Assembly: GCF_022682495.2 (NCBI RefSeq)
Contig: NC_071392.1
Span: forward strand, 107,250,896-107,314,895
Length of the DNA stretch: 64,000 nucleotides
From: Desmodus rotundus
Taxonomy: Eukaryota > Chordata > Mammalia > Chiroptera > Phyllostomidae
Reading direction: 5' to 3'
Below are positions 42,740 to 53,789 of the stretch, piece by piece. The notes under the pieces are model-generated. The model did not search any database. It worked only from the letters and a program-made list of their open reading frames with translations, and was not told where the DNA came from. The number at the start of each line of letters is the position of its first letter. Positions within the stretch are counted from its first letter, which is position 1. The position numbers were made by a program, and so were the translations under genes.

Positions 42740-43680
42740 AGTACCATTCTCACTCCCTTGGGTGCTGGTATGAATTTTTGAGTAGAAAACAAAAGAGGAA
42801 GAGTCGTGGCCAGCTTCAAAAGAATGGCACCTGGGAATACATCTCAGCAAGGGGAAGAAAAAAGGTTGCAAAGGGTCATCGGTATAAAGGAGCTAGCCCG
42901 CAGGTGATTGACCTCTTCCACTGAATTCAGCTTCTCATAATCCTCCTGCGTCTGACCTTGGTTCCCAACCCTGGGAGTAACCCCTCTGTCATATCTGGGG
43001 CAAGCGAAGCCCTCTCCTCTCTCTGCAGAGAAGTCTGAAATGGCTGCCTCGTGTCCTTCCTCCGTGTGTCTCCTGCACAAGAAAAGCCAAGCCACGGTTT
43101 GGCTCTCATACTCATTGCTCTGAACCTTATTTTTCTCTTTGTCTCTTATCCAACATGGCCAAAGATGAAAGATTCTGTCATTTTCCCTACATAACAAATC
43201 GCAAAGCTGCTTTATCCCATTCCTTGATTGCCTCTGTTTCAAGAATCATTGTTTCTAACTATCGGAGGCACATACGAATTTCCTCTTTACGCCTTTTCTC
43301 TTCCATTCCCTGCAAACACTTAGCCACTTATTCATTTTTATCAACACAAACATCGGTAACACTTCGGAATAATCCGCTCCACTATGATAGCTCATTTATT
43401 ATTCATTGCAATAACCTTCAACTCACTTGACATCGATACAGCAGAGAGGGAACCAGCTCAGCCCTCCGGTGAGTGAGCTGGGTGTGGGCCCTCAGGGCTG
43501 CCATGGGAAGCCCTCTGCCCACGGCACAGGCAGGATGCAGGGACCCTGGCTGGGATCACACACCAAAGCAGCTGAAATCAATCAGGTGATCTGGACTCAG
43601 GCCAAACCTCCCCGTGGGGTCCCCACTGTTTCCACTAACACGGGGCTGAAAGAGAGGGGCCTTTTGTGTCCGACGGGCTG
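42740..43680. other. Unique sequence, no gene recognised
   Basis: No repeat recognised. A 132-codon minus frame (42844-43242) has no recognisable domain and overlaps other open phases. Confidence 0.35.
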
Positions 43681-43865
43681 AGTCTCAATCCCAACTGTGC
43701 TGTTCACTATCAAGTGACTATGAGCAAGTGGCCAGCTCTCTGCGTCTCAGTTTCTTCATCTGCAGTGTAAGGCTATTTCTACCTTCCTCTGAGCCTAGGT
43801 GTAATGATTAAACAGACTATGTGAACGGCATGATGCTGGCACACAGCAGATACATTGCTTTCATT
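43681..43865 (+). repeat. MIR SINE
   Basis: TATGAGCAAGTGGCCAGCTC, GCGTCTCAGTTTCTTCATCT, AGGTGTAATGATTAAACAGA and TGGCACACAGCAGATACATT give the MIR core and tail in sense. Confidence 0.8.
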
Positions 43866-43924
43866 AGAGCCTGTGGGTCCAGCACACACTGAATCCAGCT
43901 CACAGGCTTCATAGTGACAGGGAG

Positions 43925-44180
43925 AGGCAGCAAAGCAGCCGCACACGTGGACTTTGGAGCCAGATTCTGGCTTTACTGGGACATTGCCTCACTCCCTGGG
44001 TCAGTGGCCCTGTATAAGTTACTTAAGCTTCTCTAAGCCTCCATAAAAGGAGGCTGATAATAGCCCTCCCCGTAGGCTTGTTATGAGGATTAAAAGTCTT
44101 AGTGCATGGGAAACAGTAACACATTGCCTGGGGCATGCTAAGTACACAGCAAATGTTCAGTGAGCTGTTTTTGCAACCAT
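43925..44180 (+). repeat. MIR SINE
   Basis: GACTTTGGAGCCAGATTCTG, TATAAGTTACTTAAGCTTCT, GGCTTGTTATGAGGATTAAA and GGGGCATGCTAAGTACACAG give MIR nearly full length. Confidence 0.85.
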
Positions 44181-45010
44181 TATTACATCTGCCAAAACGC
44201 CAGGCCACACCAGTCTGGGAGTAAAAATGAGCAACAGTCCCACCACCTGGGGTGTCTCTCTTGCTCTGACTCTTTGCACTACTGAAGGATATCTCAACCC
44301 TCAAAGTCGCCTTTGTATTGGAGGTGTCCTTGGAAATTACATCCAGTCATCCCAGCTACCTCCTCCCTCAGCTCTGTCTCTAGCTGCAGGATGGGGTCTG
44401 CTGTACAGACTTCCAAGGCTGGCAAAGGCCCTGACACTGGCCTCTGCCCTTGGCTTATAAGCCACACTGTGTCAGAACCGGGGTATGGGAGGTGCTCTGC
44501 AGGACTAAAGCCACCAGCACAGCACTTTCCACAGATGGGGAAGGATCCTGTACCCTGGCCACTGGGCCACGTGCCACTCAGACCCTTGGGCCCCACCTCT
44601 TACTCCCAGCATCTCCCAGGGCTCAGGGGAGGCTTGCTTCAGGCCGCTTGCCCATGATCTGTTTACTCCTCCACCCCTGCCTCTGTTAGGTTCTGCTGAC
44701 TCCCTGCCAGTGTGGTGCCCCGCAGAGACATGGGTCTCCATGTCAGCAGCACAGACAGCCAAGGGGAGGCGCTGCGGAATGTGGAGGGGAAGGAGAGCTG
44801 GAGGCCAGGACTAGCACGGATCACCACCGAAGGTCAGTGTTGACTCCCTTCCCCAGTGCCCTCCACCCCGGCTCTGGCCGGACTTGGTGGGTGAGGCAGA
44901 GGACCCCCTACAAGCCTCACAGGCCACTCCCATGATCAGATTGCTCAAACCTAAAAGGCGTTTAGAAAAAAAGTAAACTTCAGCTTCTTCAGTCCCATTA
45001 CGACATTTGA
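44181..45010. other. Unique sequence, no gene recognised
   Basis: GC-richer than the surroundings. Overlapping frames on both strands (44294-44762) are not supported by motifs. Confidence 0.35.
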
Positions 45011-45015
45011 AAGAA

Positions 45016-45812
45016 AGCATGTGTATTGGTTATCTATTGCTGCATAACAAATTACCTTAACACCTCGCATCTCAAACTAACAAAGCCTTGTTATTTGACA
45101 GGTCCCATGGGTCAGGAATCCAAACCTGGCTGAGCTGGGTGCCCTTTCAGGACCCCTCACGAGGCTTCACTCACACTATCCACCAGTTTGGTCTCACCTG
45201 CAGGCTCAAGTGGAAAAGGACCCACTTCCAAACTCACTCACCTGGTCATTGGCAGAATTCAGCTCCTTACTCGCTGCTGGCTGAAGGCCTCTCTCAGTTC
45301 CTTGAGCCTGGACTTCTCCATAGGGCAGGACATGACAACTGGCTTCTCTCAGAACAAGCAGGAGAGAGCAAGTGCCCAAGACAAGCCACAGTCTTTTTAT
45401 TTTTAACACGTACAAGTTTAATGTTTTTTTTTTCCTTCACTGTTCACACTCCACAGAGTTGTGTGTGAGAAATAAACCAGGTAACTTAAATGAAGGGCTT
45501 AGCATTTCATAGATGCTTAATAAGAGTTAACTCAATCCCCTCTTCCCTAGACGCAAGAGGCCTGGCCAGTAAGCGCAACTCTAGGAAAAACAGCTGGACG
45601 CTGTCAACCCCAAAGACTATGTCCCTATGCACAGTGTTTTTATAGCCCGATATCAGAAGACACAACTGTCACTTCAGCCATATTCTATTTGTTAGGAGCA
45701 AGTCAGTAGGTCAGTAGGTCCAGCCCACCCTCAAAGGGAAAGAAATATCTGGGCTTGAATACCAGGAGGCAAAGATCCTCAGGGTCCATCTTAAAGGCTG
45801 CCCCCCACAAGC
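45016..45812 (+). mobile_element. MLT1-type LTR, interrupted
   Basis: The left part, from GTTATCTATTGCTGCATAAC through GGGTCAGGAATCCAAACCTG, CCACTTCCAAACTCACTCAC and AGGACATGACAACTGGCTTC to AGCCACAGTCTTTTT, is a well-preserved MLT1 LTR to about 45400. It resumes at about 45647 (ATATCAGAAGACACAACTGT, then CTTGAATACCAGGAGGC). The 250 bases in between are foreign, including a MIR-like tail near 45480-45540. Confidence 0.85.
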
Positions 45813-46009
45813 GTGGTCTGCAGAGACCAGAAAGTCTGAGCCGGTAGGAGGCTTTCTCTAGGTAGCCTTGTGAAAGAAAAGCAAAGTCACACAGACAGGA
45901 GATCTGAAGGGGGTTTTTTGTGGGCAGCAGGGGTGCCCTCCCAGACTTCTCAGAGTTTGTATGACAGAGCTCCTGATCAGCTAGGACCCCTCAGAGGAGG
46001 CCTCGTGCT

Positions 46010-46205
46010 AACACCAGCCCTGCCGATCCCTAGCTGTGTGCTCTCAGGCAGGTCACTTAACCTGTCTAAGATTTAACTTCCTCCTCCGCAAAGCGGGGCT
46101 CTGAACAGAGCCTGCCTCTGCTGGATTGCTCTTAAGATGAAATAGACAATGCTCGTGAAGAGATGGGCACAGTGCCCTGCACAGCGAAAATACACAATGA
46201 ACAAT
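46010..46205 (+). repeat. MIR SINE
   Basis: TAGCTGTGTGCTCTCAGGCA, GGTCACTTAACCTGTCTAAG, TGGGCACAGTGCCCTGCACA and ACAATGAACAATTACTAACT match MIR in sense. Confidence 0.8.
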
Positions 46206-46414
46206 TACTAACTGGCTGCACAAGTAAGAAATCGCTCGCTTGGCCTCCGGGATACACTCCACCACAAGAGGGCATCGTAAATGAAGGGTCTGGGGTTCTG
46301 GCCACTGGAAAAATTTTTCAACAGCTAAAACCTAATCCCGTGGCCCCTGGCGCCGGAATGAGCCTTTGAGGAGACTGACTCACCTACCCACAGGTAAATA
46401 AACAAAGGTGGATG

Positions 46415-46790
46415 CATTCGTCTGCTAGGGCTGCCATAAGGAAGTCACAGCCTGAGAGGGTTAAACAAAAGAAAGTCATTTTTGACTGGCTGTGGACACC
46501 AGAAGTCCGAGATCAAGGTGTTGGCAGGTTTGGTTTCTTGTGCGGTCTCTCTCCCTGGCTTGCGGGAGCGTCTGCACATGGTCTTCCCTCCGCGCATGCC
46601 TGTGTCTTCATCTCTTCTTCTTACAAAGACTCGCCAGGCGTTGGCCTGGGGCCCATCCCCATGAAGCACATTTTAACTCCAGCTCTGCTTTAAAGGCCTT
46701 ATCTCCAAGTACAGGCACCTTCTGAGGTCCTGGGGGTCAGGACTTCAGCAAAGGAACATGGGGGAGACACAGTCTAGCCCCAAACGATGG
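46415..46790 (+). mobile_element. MaLR-type LTR (MST/MLT1 group)
   Basis: CATTCGTCTGCTAGGGCTGC, CCAGAAGTCCGAGATCAAGG, GGCCTTATCTCCAAGTACAG and GGTCAGGACTTCAGCAAAGG follow the MST/MLT1 LTR order almost end to end. Confidence 0.85.
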
Positions 46791-46800
46791 GCAAAGCACT

Positions 46801-47280
46801 GCAAGGGGCAAGGCGCAGGGAGATCACAGCGCTGTCTGCCACACGCTGTGAAACGCTGGCAAGCTCACTTCCACCGCAAGAGCGCAGAACGTGCTCGTCC
46901 TGCCACCGGGATGGCGCCTCCACGCTGCCTCCGGGGGGAGGCCCTCCTGTCAACAGCCCTGTCTCCTCTCTCGCTGTCGCCGTCAGCACTCGTGGCAGGA
47001 GCAGCAGGAGAAGCGCCTAAAGAGAATCACAGAGGAATGGGGGAGAAACTGTCACCCCTCACTGACGTGACACCGGTCTACATTCCTCAGCTACATTCCT
47101 CCGCGCAGGCCCACCGGGGCCAGAGAGCGCTCCAGGGAGCAATGGGTTTGGGACAGACGGAGCGGTACAGAGGAGGCATCCCTAGGGCGCCCGCAAGCAG
47201 GGCACCACGACCACCACCCCTGTGGGGTGCGGCCGGGGGTGGAGGGGTAGGACAGACAGGCCTCACAGAACCGGCCTCTT
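46801..47280. promoter_or_regulatory. CpG-rich block (candidate small CpG island)
   Basis: By hand count there are 31 CpG in 480 bases at roughly 60 percent GC, an observed/expected ratio near 0.7. This passes the usual CpG-island thresholds, unlike the surroundings. It contains a CRE-like TGACGTGA and overlaps a 174-codon plus frame (46758-47282) and other open frames. No transcript can be inferred from sequence. Confidence 0.5.
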
Positions 47281-47695
47281 AGGCCAGTGACAAGGCTCTC
47301 GCACTCCTCAGCAGGGGGCTAAGAAGCTGGACATGATTGAGAAGTGGTTATAATTATAATGACCTTTGGAGAGAGAGCTGGGAGAGGGTTTTATAATAAA
47401 GCGTTGATGAGGCTGAATAAGGAGTGCAGGGCAGGGGGAGAGCCTCGGAGAGGGTGGGCAGGAGGGGGTGTGTCTGGGAGGTGGCACTGGCAGACCTGCG
47501 TGCTGCCCAAGGGCATTGCTCCTGCACAGCCAGCCCCTCACCCAACAGAGACAGGCGCTCACGGGGAGGCGTAGCAGCCTGCAGCCACATGGCGCTCCCT
47601 GACAAGACACGGGACGCTCAGCCTGGTGAGATACCCTGGGACTGCCAGCCTCGCCTCGGCGCCAGGCCGAAGGGGAAGAAAAACCCTGACATCAT
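47281..47695. other. Unique GC-rich sequence
   Basis: No gene recognised. It continues the GC-rich composition of the CpG block with fewer CpG. Confidence 0.35.
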
Positions 47696-47699
47696 TCTT

Positions 47700-47905
47700 A
47701 CCCCGTAGCAGGTACTATTGTGCTGTAACACACCCCACTCAGTTTGATCCTCGTGACAGCCAGTGGTGTAGGCATGAGCCCAATCTGCAGGTAGGACACT
47801 GAAGCACGGAGAGGTTTAGTCACTTGCTCAAAGCTATACTATTAGTAAGAGGCAGCGTAGCTTTGAAAGCCCACTTCTCTTGCCTATACTGTCTTCCCTG
47901 AGAAA
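47700..47905 (-). repeat. MIR SINE, antisense
   Basis: GATCCTCGTGACAGCCAGTG, GACACTGAAGCACGGAGAGG, GTCACTTGCTCAAAGCTATA and AGTAAGAGGCAGCGTAGC are MIR blocks in reverse. Confidence 0.8.
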
Positions 47906-48470
47906 CAAGGACGAGTTAGGAATCACGGCATGTGGAGGCCAGGAAACCAAGTACTGTGTCTCGTGCTTGGTGAGAGGCCCACAAGGCCTCCAGGGCCACA
48001 GGTGGGGCCTGGGGCAGGACTTCACATGCCAGAGGTGACAGCTGCTGGAGAAGAGAGGCTGAGGAGGCTTGGAAGGTGAGCTAAAGGACCCCAGAGAAGC
48101 CCCCCAGTACCCCCCTTTAGCCCATTTACAGCGCTTCTGTCTTCAAGTAACCCCCTCCTCCACTCTGCCTTGGCCCTGGCTTAGCCAGCCTTCCATCCTC
48201 TCCTCTCAGGGCAGGGCTGCTGTCGGCAGCCCCACAGCCTGCACACTGCTCAACTCCAGGGGGGGCACCACTCACGTCACAGTGCATGTTGTGCCCATCA
48301 GTGCTACTCAGAAGAAGAACGGAGAGCTCTTCATGATGCATAGAGTTGGAGGGGACCCCAGGAGGGGCCTGTTAGCTTTTGTATCAGGGGTTCCTTCTAC
48401 CTGTTATACCACTGGATAAAAAGCGGAAAAGTCATAGGGCTTGGTTGACACTCTCAAATGTTATATAAAA
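47906..48470. other. Unique sequence, no gene recognised
   Basis: No repeat signature. A 116-codon plus frame (48069-48419) overlaps a 71-codon minus frame and has no recognisable domain. Confidence 0.35.
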
Positions 48471-48474
48471 ATAA

Positions 48475-48840
48475 CATTCATTCATGTATTCATTCAGCCA
48501 ACACATTTATCAGGCACCTACTATGTGCCGAGATACAACAGAGAACTAAACAGCACAGTTCTTGCCTTCATGGAGTTTGCTGTGTAGCAAGTGGGACTGG
48601 CATCTGACAGTCATCTAAATAAATGCAGAATCATCACTGGAGTTAGGGGCAAAGATGGAGGGTCACACAGTAAAATGAGAGCCTCCAAGAGGGAGCACTA
48701 ATCTAGTCAGAGGAGTAAGGGAAGACCTCTCAGATGCAGTGACACTTAGGTCAAGGTCTAAAGAAAAAAAATCAGGGGAGGCCAGAGGATAAAGATCTCA
48801 CCAGGCAGAGGTAAAGCATGCTCAAAGGCTCTATGGCCAG
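48475..48840 (-). repeat. L2 LINE 3' end, antisense
   Basis: CATTCATTCATGTATTCATT, GGCACCTACTATGTGCCGAG, CCTTCATGGAGTTTGCTGTG and GGGAAGACCTCTCAGATGC give the L2 3' end in reverse over more than 300 bases. Confidence 0.85.
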
Positions 48841-48847
48841 AGGGAGT

Positions 48848-49130
48848 GTATTAGTCAGCTACTACTGTGTAACAAACCACCCCAAAACACAGAAGTTGAA
48901 AAGCATAAGCACTGATGTGCTCACAGGTCTGAGTCAGTTGGACTTGCACAAGCGTCTGCTGTCAGCTGTGGGTCATGTAGGTGGCTCTTCTGATTGTGAT
49001 TGGATGCTCCAACAAGTGTGGGGTCAGCTGGCTGTAGACTGGTCTAGGATGACCTCAGCTGGGAGAATGGGGCTCTCTTCCACATGGCCTTGCACCCTGC
49101 AACAAGCCAGCCCAGATCCAGCAGGACCGG
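48848..49130 (+). mobile_element. MLT1-type LTR, truncated
   Basis: GTGTATTAGTCAGCTACTAC, GTGTAACAAACCACCCCAAA, TCTAGGATGACCTCAGCTGG and ACATGGCCTTGCACCCTGCA match MLT1. The last third is absent. Confidence 0.8.
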
Positions 49131-49429
49131 CATTAGAGTGAGGCAAGCAGGTAAGTAACAAATGCAAGGTTAGATTCCATTTTTGTTTTAAATGTGATGT
49201 TTTGTTCAACATAGATTTATTATATTCATTTTGAGTCTTTCAAATATTCTCTACCTGAACTACTGAATTTTTTGACACCCCCTTAAATTTTGCCCCTGAA
49301 GCAAGTGCCTCATACCCCCTGCCCTAGTCCCAGCCCTAAAACAGGAGCACTGCCCAGTCACCACGAGGAGGAAGGCAATTATCTCTACCTGATTAGGCCC
49401 AGACACTTGGTAGGGAAGGCAAAGCTCAA

Positions 49430-49700
49430 GGTAGCTCCTGAGAGGTCAGTAGGAAATGGGCAAGTAGAAAGGCAGGGCTCAGCATACTGGGCGGAAGGAA
49501 CGGCATGGGCCAAAGAGTCACAGGTGGAATAGCTGAGCCATAAAATGTGGTGTGAAAAGGCACTGAGAGGTTGATTTTGAAAAGAGACGTGGAGGCCAAT
49601 CACCCAGGGCCTCCAGTGCCAGGCTGGCCAGCTCAGACTCTTCCCTGTGGGTGCTGGGAGGGATAAAGGCTTTGAAGTAAGGGGGAGATTTCATTATCAG
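49430..49700 (-). repeat. L2-like LINE fragment, antisense
   Basis: GCGGAAGGAACGGCATGGGC, CAAAGAGTCACAGGTGG and nearby blocks resemble antisense L2 body sequence. Confidence 0.4.
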
Positions 49701-49714
49701 ATTCAATTCAACAA

Positions 49715-49945
49715 ATTCAGTAAGCACTCTGTGCCAGGCGGAATTCTAAGCACACTACAGATGCTGGCTCACTTAATCATTGCAGCAACCCTATGAAGTG
49801 GGTCCATCTAGCAGATGAAGACACTGAGGCACAGAGGGGGTAAGTGGCTTGCCCACATTCCCATAGTTAATAGTGGCAGATACAGGATTTAAACCCAGAC
49901 AGCCGGTCTCCAGAGTCCCCATTCTTAACCACTAAGCTTTGCCAT
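49715..49945 (-). repeat. MIR SINE, antisense, near full length
   Basis: AGTAAGCACTCTGTGCCAGG, GCAGCAACCCTATGAAGTGG, GAAGACACTGAGGCACAGAG and TCTTAACCACTAAGCTTTGC span almost all of MIR in reverse. Confidence 0.9.
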
Positions 49946-49974
49946 TTCTCTGCCCACTCATTCATAACAGAGGT

Positions 49975-50250
49975 TGCTTTGGCCAAAGTATATGTGAACA
50001 GGAAGGCATAAATTGGGTCGGGGCAGGTGGGTAATGTAGAAGAAGATCGTTAAAGAGCCTGTTGTAGTTGTCCTGCATGGAGATGTGGGTGGCCTGAGCT
50101 AGACAGGGATATCAGTACAGGAACTTTAGGTGCAGAATACATGATGGTCAGAGAGGAAAGTCAGGCAGGGAGACAGCCTTAGGTGGATGGAGCTTGGAGA
50201 GGGCTGGGGGAATGTTTAAAGCAGGATGAGAAAAGCGGGTGGCAGAGCCC
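49975..50250 (-). repeat. L2-like LINE fragment, antisense
   Basis: CCTGTTGTAGTTGTCCTGCA, GAGATGTGGGTGGCCTGAGC resembles the L2 antisense pattern (ttgcagtagtccaggcgaga, tgatggtggcttggac). Confidence 0.45.
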
Positions 50251-50744
50251 TGTGGATGGGAGGGCCCGGTTTGCAGGTAGCTGTGGAAAACAAGCGTATC
50301 ATTGATGCTGTCTCCTTGTGACCATTCAAAGCATGGCCTTTGGGAGAAAGAGCGCCCTCCACTCAAGCAGGCAGCGAAGCTGCAGCACCCTGGGGCAGAG
50401 CCAGGGTTGTAAAGGGCAAGGGACAGACAGAGCATCCTGCAAAGCAAAGAGCGAAGAGGAGGGTCCCGATGCTTCGTAGGAGGGTGCGGGGAGATGCGAG
50501 TGCTTATCATTCCCACCCGCAGCCAGATACGGACATGCTGGCCCAGTGCCAAGCAGCACTGACGGCATGGGTGACAAAAAGCAGAAGAGCCCTCAAAGAT
50601 TTTCTAGTCAAGACTGGTCACTGGATAGACGGGAGCTTCAGCTCACCAAGGATGCTTATTGCAAATATGCAACTCTGCCAAGGGGCTTTTTTCTGGCTTT
50701 TTCCAGGAGACTCGATGCCCCCAGAAATAGCCCTCAACCAGTGA

Positions 50745-51005
50745 TGGCCTGGGAGTTGGGGAATAGATACCCCAGCTTCCTCACCCCTCAGGTGAGATAA
50801 CTCAGGGTGTATCCCCCAGAGTTTCTCAGCAGAACTGCGCCCCAGTGGCTCTGAGGTGGCCCGTTTGAGAACACACGCTTTATTGACTTCCTTCTTTTCC
50901 CTGTCTTACTTGCCCATCCTCACCAGGAAAGGCTTCCTGGGATCACCTCCCATATAAACTACCTGCATTCAAATCTTTGTCTCGGCCTGCTTCTAGCGGT
51001 ATCTA
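50745..51005 (+). mobile_element. LTR, family A
   Basis: TGGCCTGGGAGTTGGGGAAT, AGATACCCCAGCTTCCTCAC, GGCTTCCTGGGATCACCTCC and ATAAACTACCTGCATTCAAA match the family A 3' half. An ATAAA polyadenylation-like word precedes the end as expected for an LTR. Confidence 0.65.
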
Positions 51006-51019
51006 CCTAAGCTGTGGAC

Positions 51020-51120
51020 ACTGGGGCCCAGAGAGAGGGAGAAATAAGCCATTAGTCACACAGCTCCTCAGTGCAGAGCCACAACTGGAACTCAGGTCTC
51101 CCAGCTCCAAATCCATGGAG
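51020..51120 (-). repeat. MIR SINE fragment, antisense
   Basis: ACTGGGGCCCAGAGAGAGGG, CATTAGTCACACAGCTCCTC and GGAACTCAGGTCTCCCAGC are the MIR 5' half in reverse. Confidence 0.7.
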
Positions 51121-51185
51121 GCAGAGATGAAAAGCACAACGTAAGCAATCACCAGGACCTGGGTTCAAACCCCGTGTGGATTTTA

Positions 51186-51500
51186 CGGTTGATCCTTGAA
51201 CAACACGAGTTTCAGCTGCACGGGTCTACTTATACATGAATTTTTTCCAATAAATACTGTAAATGTACTCTTTTCTTTATGATTTTCTTAATAACATTTG
51301 ACTTTTCTCTAGCTTACTTTACTGTAAGAATACAGTATATAATGCATATAACATACAAAATACGTGTTCATCAACTGTTTACATGATCGGTTACGTTACG
51401 GTAAGACTTCTGGTCAACAGTGGGTTGTTAGTAGTTTGGAGAGAGTCAAAAGTCACACACAGATTTTCACCGTGCCCCTAGGCTGTTCAAGAGTCAACTG
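51186..51500 (-). mobile_element. MER2-like Tigger element, complete
   Basis: Starts CGGTTGATCCTTGAACAACA and ends GCTGTTCAAGAGTCAACTG, a terminal inverted repeat of about 25 bp. TA at 51184-51185 and TA at 51501-51502 are the target duplication. Internal blocks TCTAGCTTACTTTACTGTAA and GGTCAACAGTGGGTTGTTAG agree. It is non-autonomous, 315 bp, in opposite orientation to the copy at 10192. Confidence 0.93.
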
Positions 51501-51589
51501 TATTATTATTCTCCGTTTTCTGCCCTCCCTACAAGAAAACTAAATAACTTTCCCTGTTGTCATTAATTACCATAATTCCCTGTGGGAAG

Positions 51590-51930
51590 AGTAAACTGCC
51601 TCGCCCCCTTGAAAGAAGGCTTGGCCATGTGACCTTCTTTGGCCAATGAAATGTGAGCAGAAGTGATATCTGCCAATTCTGAGCAGAAACCTTAACAGCC
51701 ACAGCCGCTTTGCCAGTTTTCTTGCTTTGCTTTTCTTCTGCCACGATAATAGCACATCCCAAATAAGGGGGCCCTTGTGGCCTGGATGCTGGAATTGAGA
51801 CAGATGGGGTAGGGCAGCTGAGCCATGAGTGGCCTAAGGTAGGAGTGAAAGAAAACCTTAATTATTTTAAACCACTGGGATGTCAGGCTCGTTTGTTACC
51901 ACAACATAACAAAAAGTAACTAATACACTC
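51590..51930 (+). mobile_element. LTR-like repeat, family B
   Basis: TTGGCCATGTGACCTTCTTT, GGCCAATGAAATGTGAGCAG, AGAAGTGATATCTGCC and a tail TTATTTTAAACCACTGGGAT with AGTAACTAATACAC match the family. The AATAAA position is diverged. Confidence 0.7.
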
Positions 51931-51944
51931 ACCACCTATCGACT

Positions 51945-52140
51945 ATATTACCTAAAGCAAGGAACTCAGCCTCTGCGAGCCTTGCTTTCTTTCCCTATAA
52001 AAATAGGGCTAATAATAATAGTATCTACTTAATGGGACTTTTATGGGAAGTACCTGAGCTAATGCGTAAGAAGACTTAGTACAGTGTCTGGCACAGAGTA
52101 AGCACCCAATAAATGTTAGCTTTATTACTATTATGTTTTT
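51945..52140 (+). repeat. MIR SINE
   Basis: TCTTTCCCTATAAAAATAGG, GGCTAATAATAATAGTATCT, GTGTCTGGCACAGAGTAAGC and CCAATAAATGTTAGCTTTAT match the 3' two-thirds of MIR. Confidence 0.88.
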
Positions 52141-52324
52141 CTCCACCCCACAAAGAGACTTCCTCCAAGAGAGAGTTCTCCAGAGAAAACACATTCTTCC
52201 CGCAGGGCTCACCCTGGCTTGTTTGCTAAAGGTACTTACTCTCCCCTCCTAACGGCCCCAACCCAGTGCCGACAGAAGTGCCAAGAGAGGTGCCCAGGTC
52301 CCAGCAGGCCTGTGTGCGGGAAAC

Positions 52325-52620
52325 CTATAGCAGTTAATGAATCCCCACGGAGAGGTCCAGATTAGTCCTGGTTTAATACCCCGAAATGGCAGGGAGTCAT
52401 TTATCCATGAGCTATGGCCTCTCCCGGTGCCTGTGCATTACGAGTTATTTATGAGGCAATTTGCACAGTTTCACACTGGCTGGCCATTATGCTGCTGTCT
52501 GCTACCCACTGCTGAACCCAGAGACAAAACGGCCCTCCCCCACCCACGGCTTTGCCAGCGACAATGAGCCAGTGATGCTCCCCCGGTGCAACACGTTTGC
52601 TCTTTGGGAACGAGTAGGGC
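52325..52620. other. Unique block, candidate conserved non-coding element
   Basis: No repeat signature. It contains GCAGTTAATGAATCC, CCAGATTAGTCC and CATTACGAGTTATTTATGAG, a run of homeodomain-like words in repeat-free sequence. Regulatory role is inference. Confidence 0.25.
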
Positions 52621-53580
52621 CCACGGCCGGGGACAGAACCCCATCTCCAGCCCAGCAGCTCAGAATGCACCTGGGGGCTGGTGATGAAAGGGCAGACCCT
52701 AGAACTAACTGCTGGGAAAGCCACTGGCTGGAAGAGAGCTTATTGTGCACTGTGGAAGGAGGGTAGGCAGGCTGCAGTGGCAGAGATACCACCTTTGGCT
52801 GTTGGGATAGGGAAACGGCGTAATTTTGTGAAGTGTTTTGCACATGGCTTGGCACAGAGTAAAATCTCATTAAAGGTTACCTGTGGTTATCATGGTCCTG
52901 ACCTGCACCGCAGCTGGTCCCCATCATCTTGGACATCCTGCCCTAGTACACGGTCAGTTTGCCACCCCCACAAGTTCAGCTACCTGGGCATCAGCAGCTG
53001 TACAGATTCTTCTACAAACCAGCTAGGAGCTGAAAGACAGCTTGAGAGTCCACAGGTTCGTACCGGCGCCAAGCGACACAGCGTAAACAATGCTGTCGGC
53101 TGCTGACACACTGTTATCTTCGAAGTTCAGCTTAACATCCTTGAAGTTCTTGAGTAGCTTCTGTGCTCCTATCACTACTGCAAAGTCTGTCCCTGATTAC
53201 CGCAGTGGCTCCACACCGCCCTGAAGAGCCTGGAGATGAGACGGCGTTCTGCAACGGGACTACACTTCCTGTCAGCGGAAGAGTGTTGCCAGCCCTCCAC
53301 TTTTAGGTGGAAAAAAGAATACATTTGAGTTGAATATATGGCCTGACTCCAGTGCCCTTTCTCCCGTGGCTGCTTCCTGTCCGCCACTCTCAAAACACAC
53401 CCCTTTCTGCAAGGACTGGTCTCTAAGACTTTATTTATTAATTATTTTATTCTATATCACATAGCTCCTAGATGCAACCTTGGGTCGCTTTTTCTTGTCC
53501 CCCCCATGTCATCTTCTATGTCTGAATGTTCTGCATTAGGTCTCAGCGGAGTAAGTATACTAGTTATTAGTAAAAACAGC
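52621..53580. other. Unique sequence, no gene recognised
   Basis: Overlapping frames at 52461-53106 are open on both strands and unsupported. No clear repeats. Confidence 0.35.
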
Positions 53581-53584
53581 TAAA

Positions 53585-53770
53585 ATATATTGAATGCCTG
53601 CCTCGTGCCAGGCGGCCCATGAGTGTCCTGCATACCTTATCTCTTTAATCTCCACAGGCACCTGGGAAGTTCTGCACTAACATATTTCTTCTCCAACAGC
53701 TAAGACAAGAAAGGTTCAGTGACTTGCCCAAGGTCACAAAGCAAACAGGAAGGAGAACCTGAGGTCTACG
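53585..53770 (-). repeat. MIR SINE, antisense
   Basis: TGAATGCCTGCCTCGTGCCA, GGTTCAGTGACTTGCCCAAG and GTCACAAAGCAAACAGGAAG match MIR in reverse. Confidence 0.78.
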
Positions 53771-53789
53771 TCCAGGAAGTATGATTTCA

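Noticed and set aside
46758..47282. 174-codon plus frame as a gene in the CpG block
   Set aside because: A low-complexity proline/alanine/glycine-rich translation with no domain. GC-rich DNA has few stop codons, so a long frame is expected by chance.
50345..50365. AGTGGAGGGCGCTC (minus) as a CTCF site
   Set aside because: Three core mismatches including the central A.
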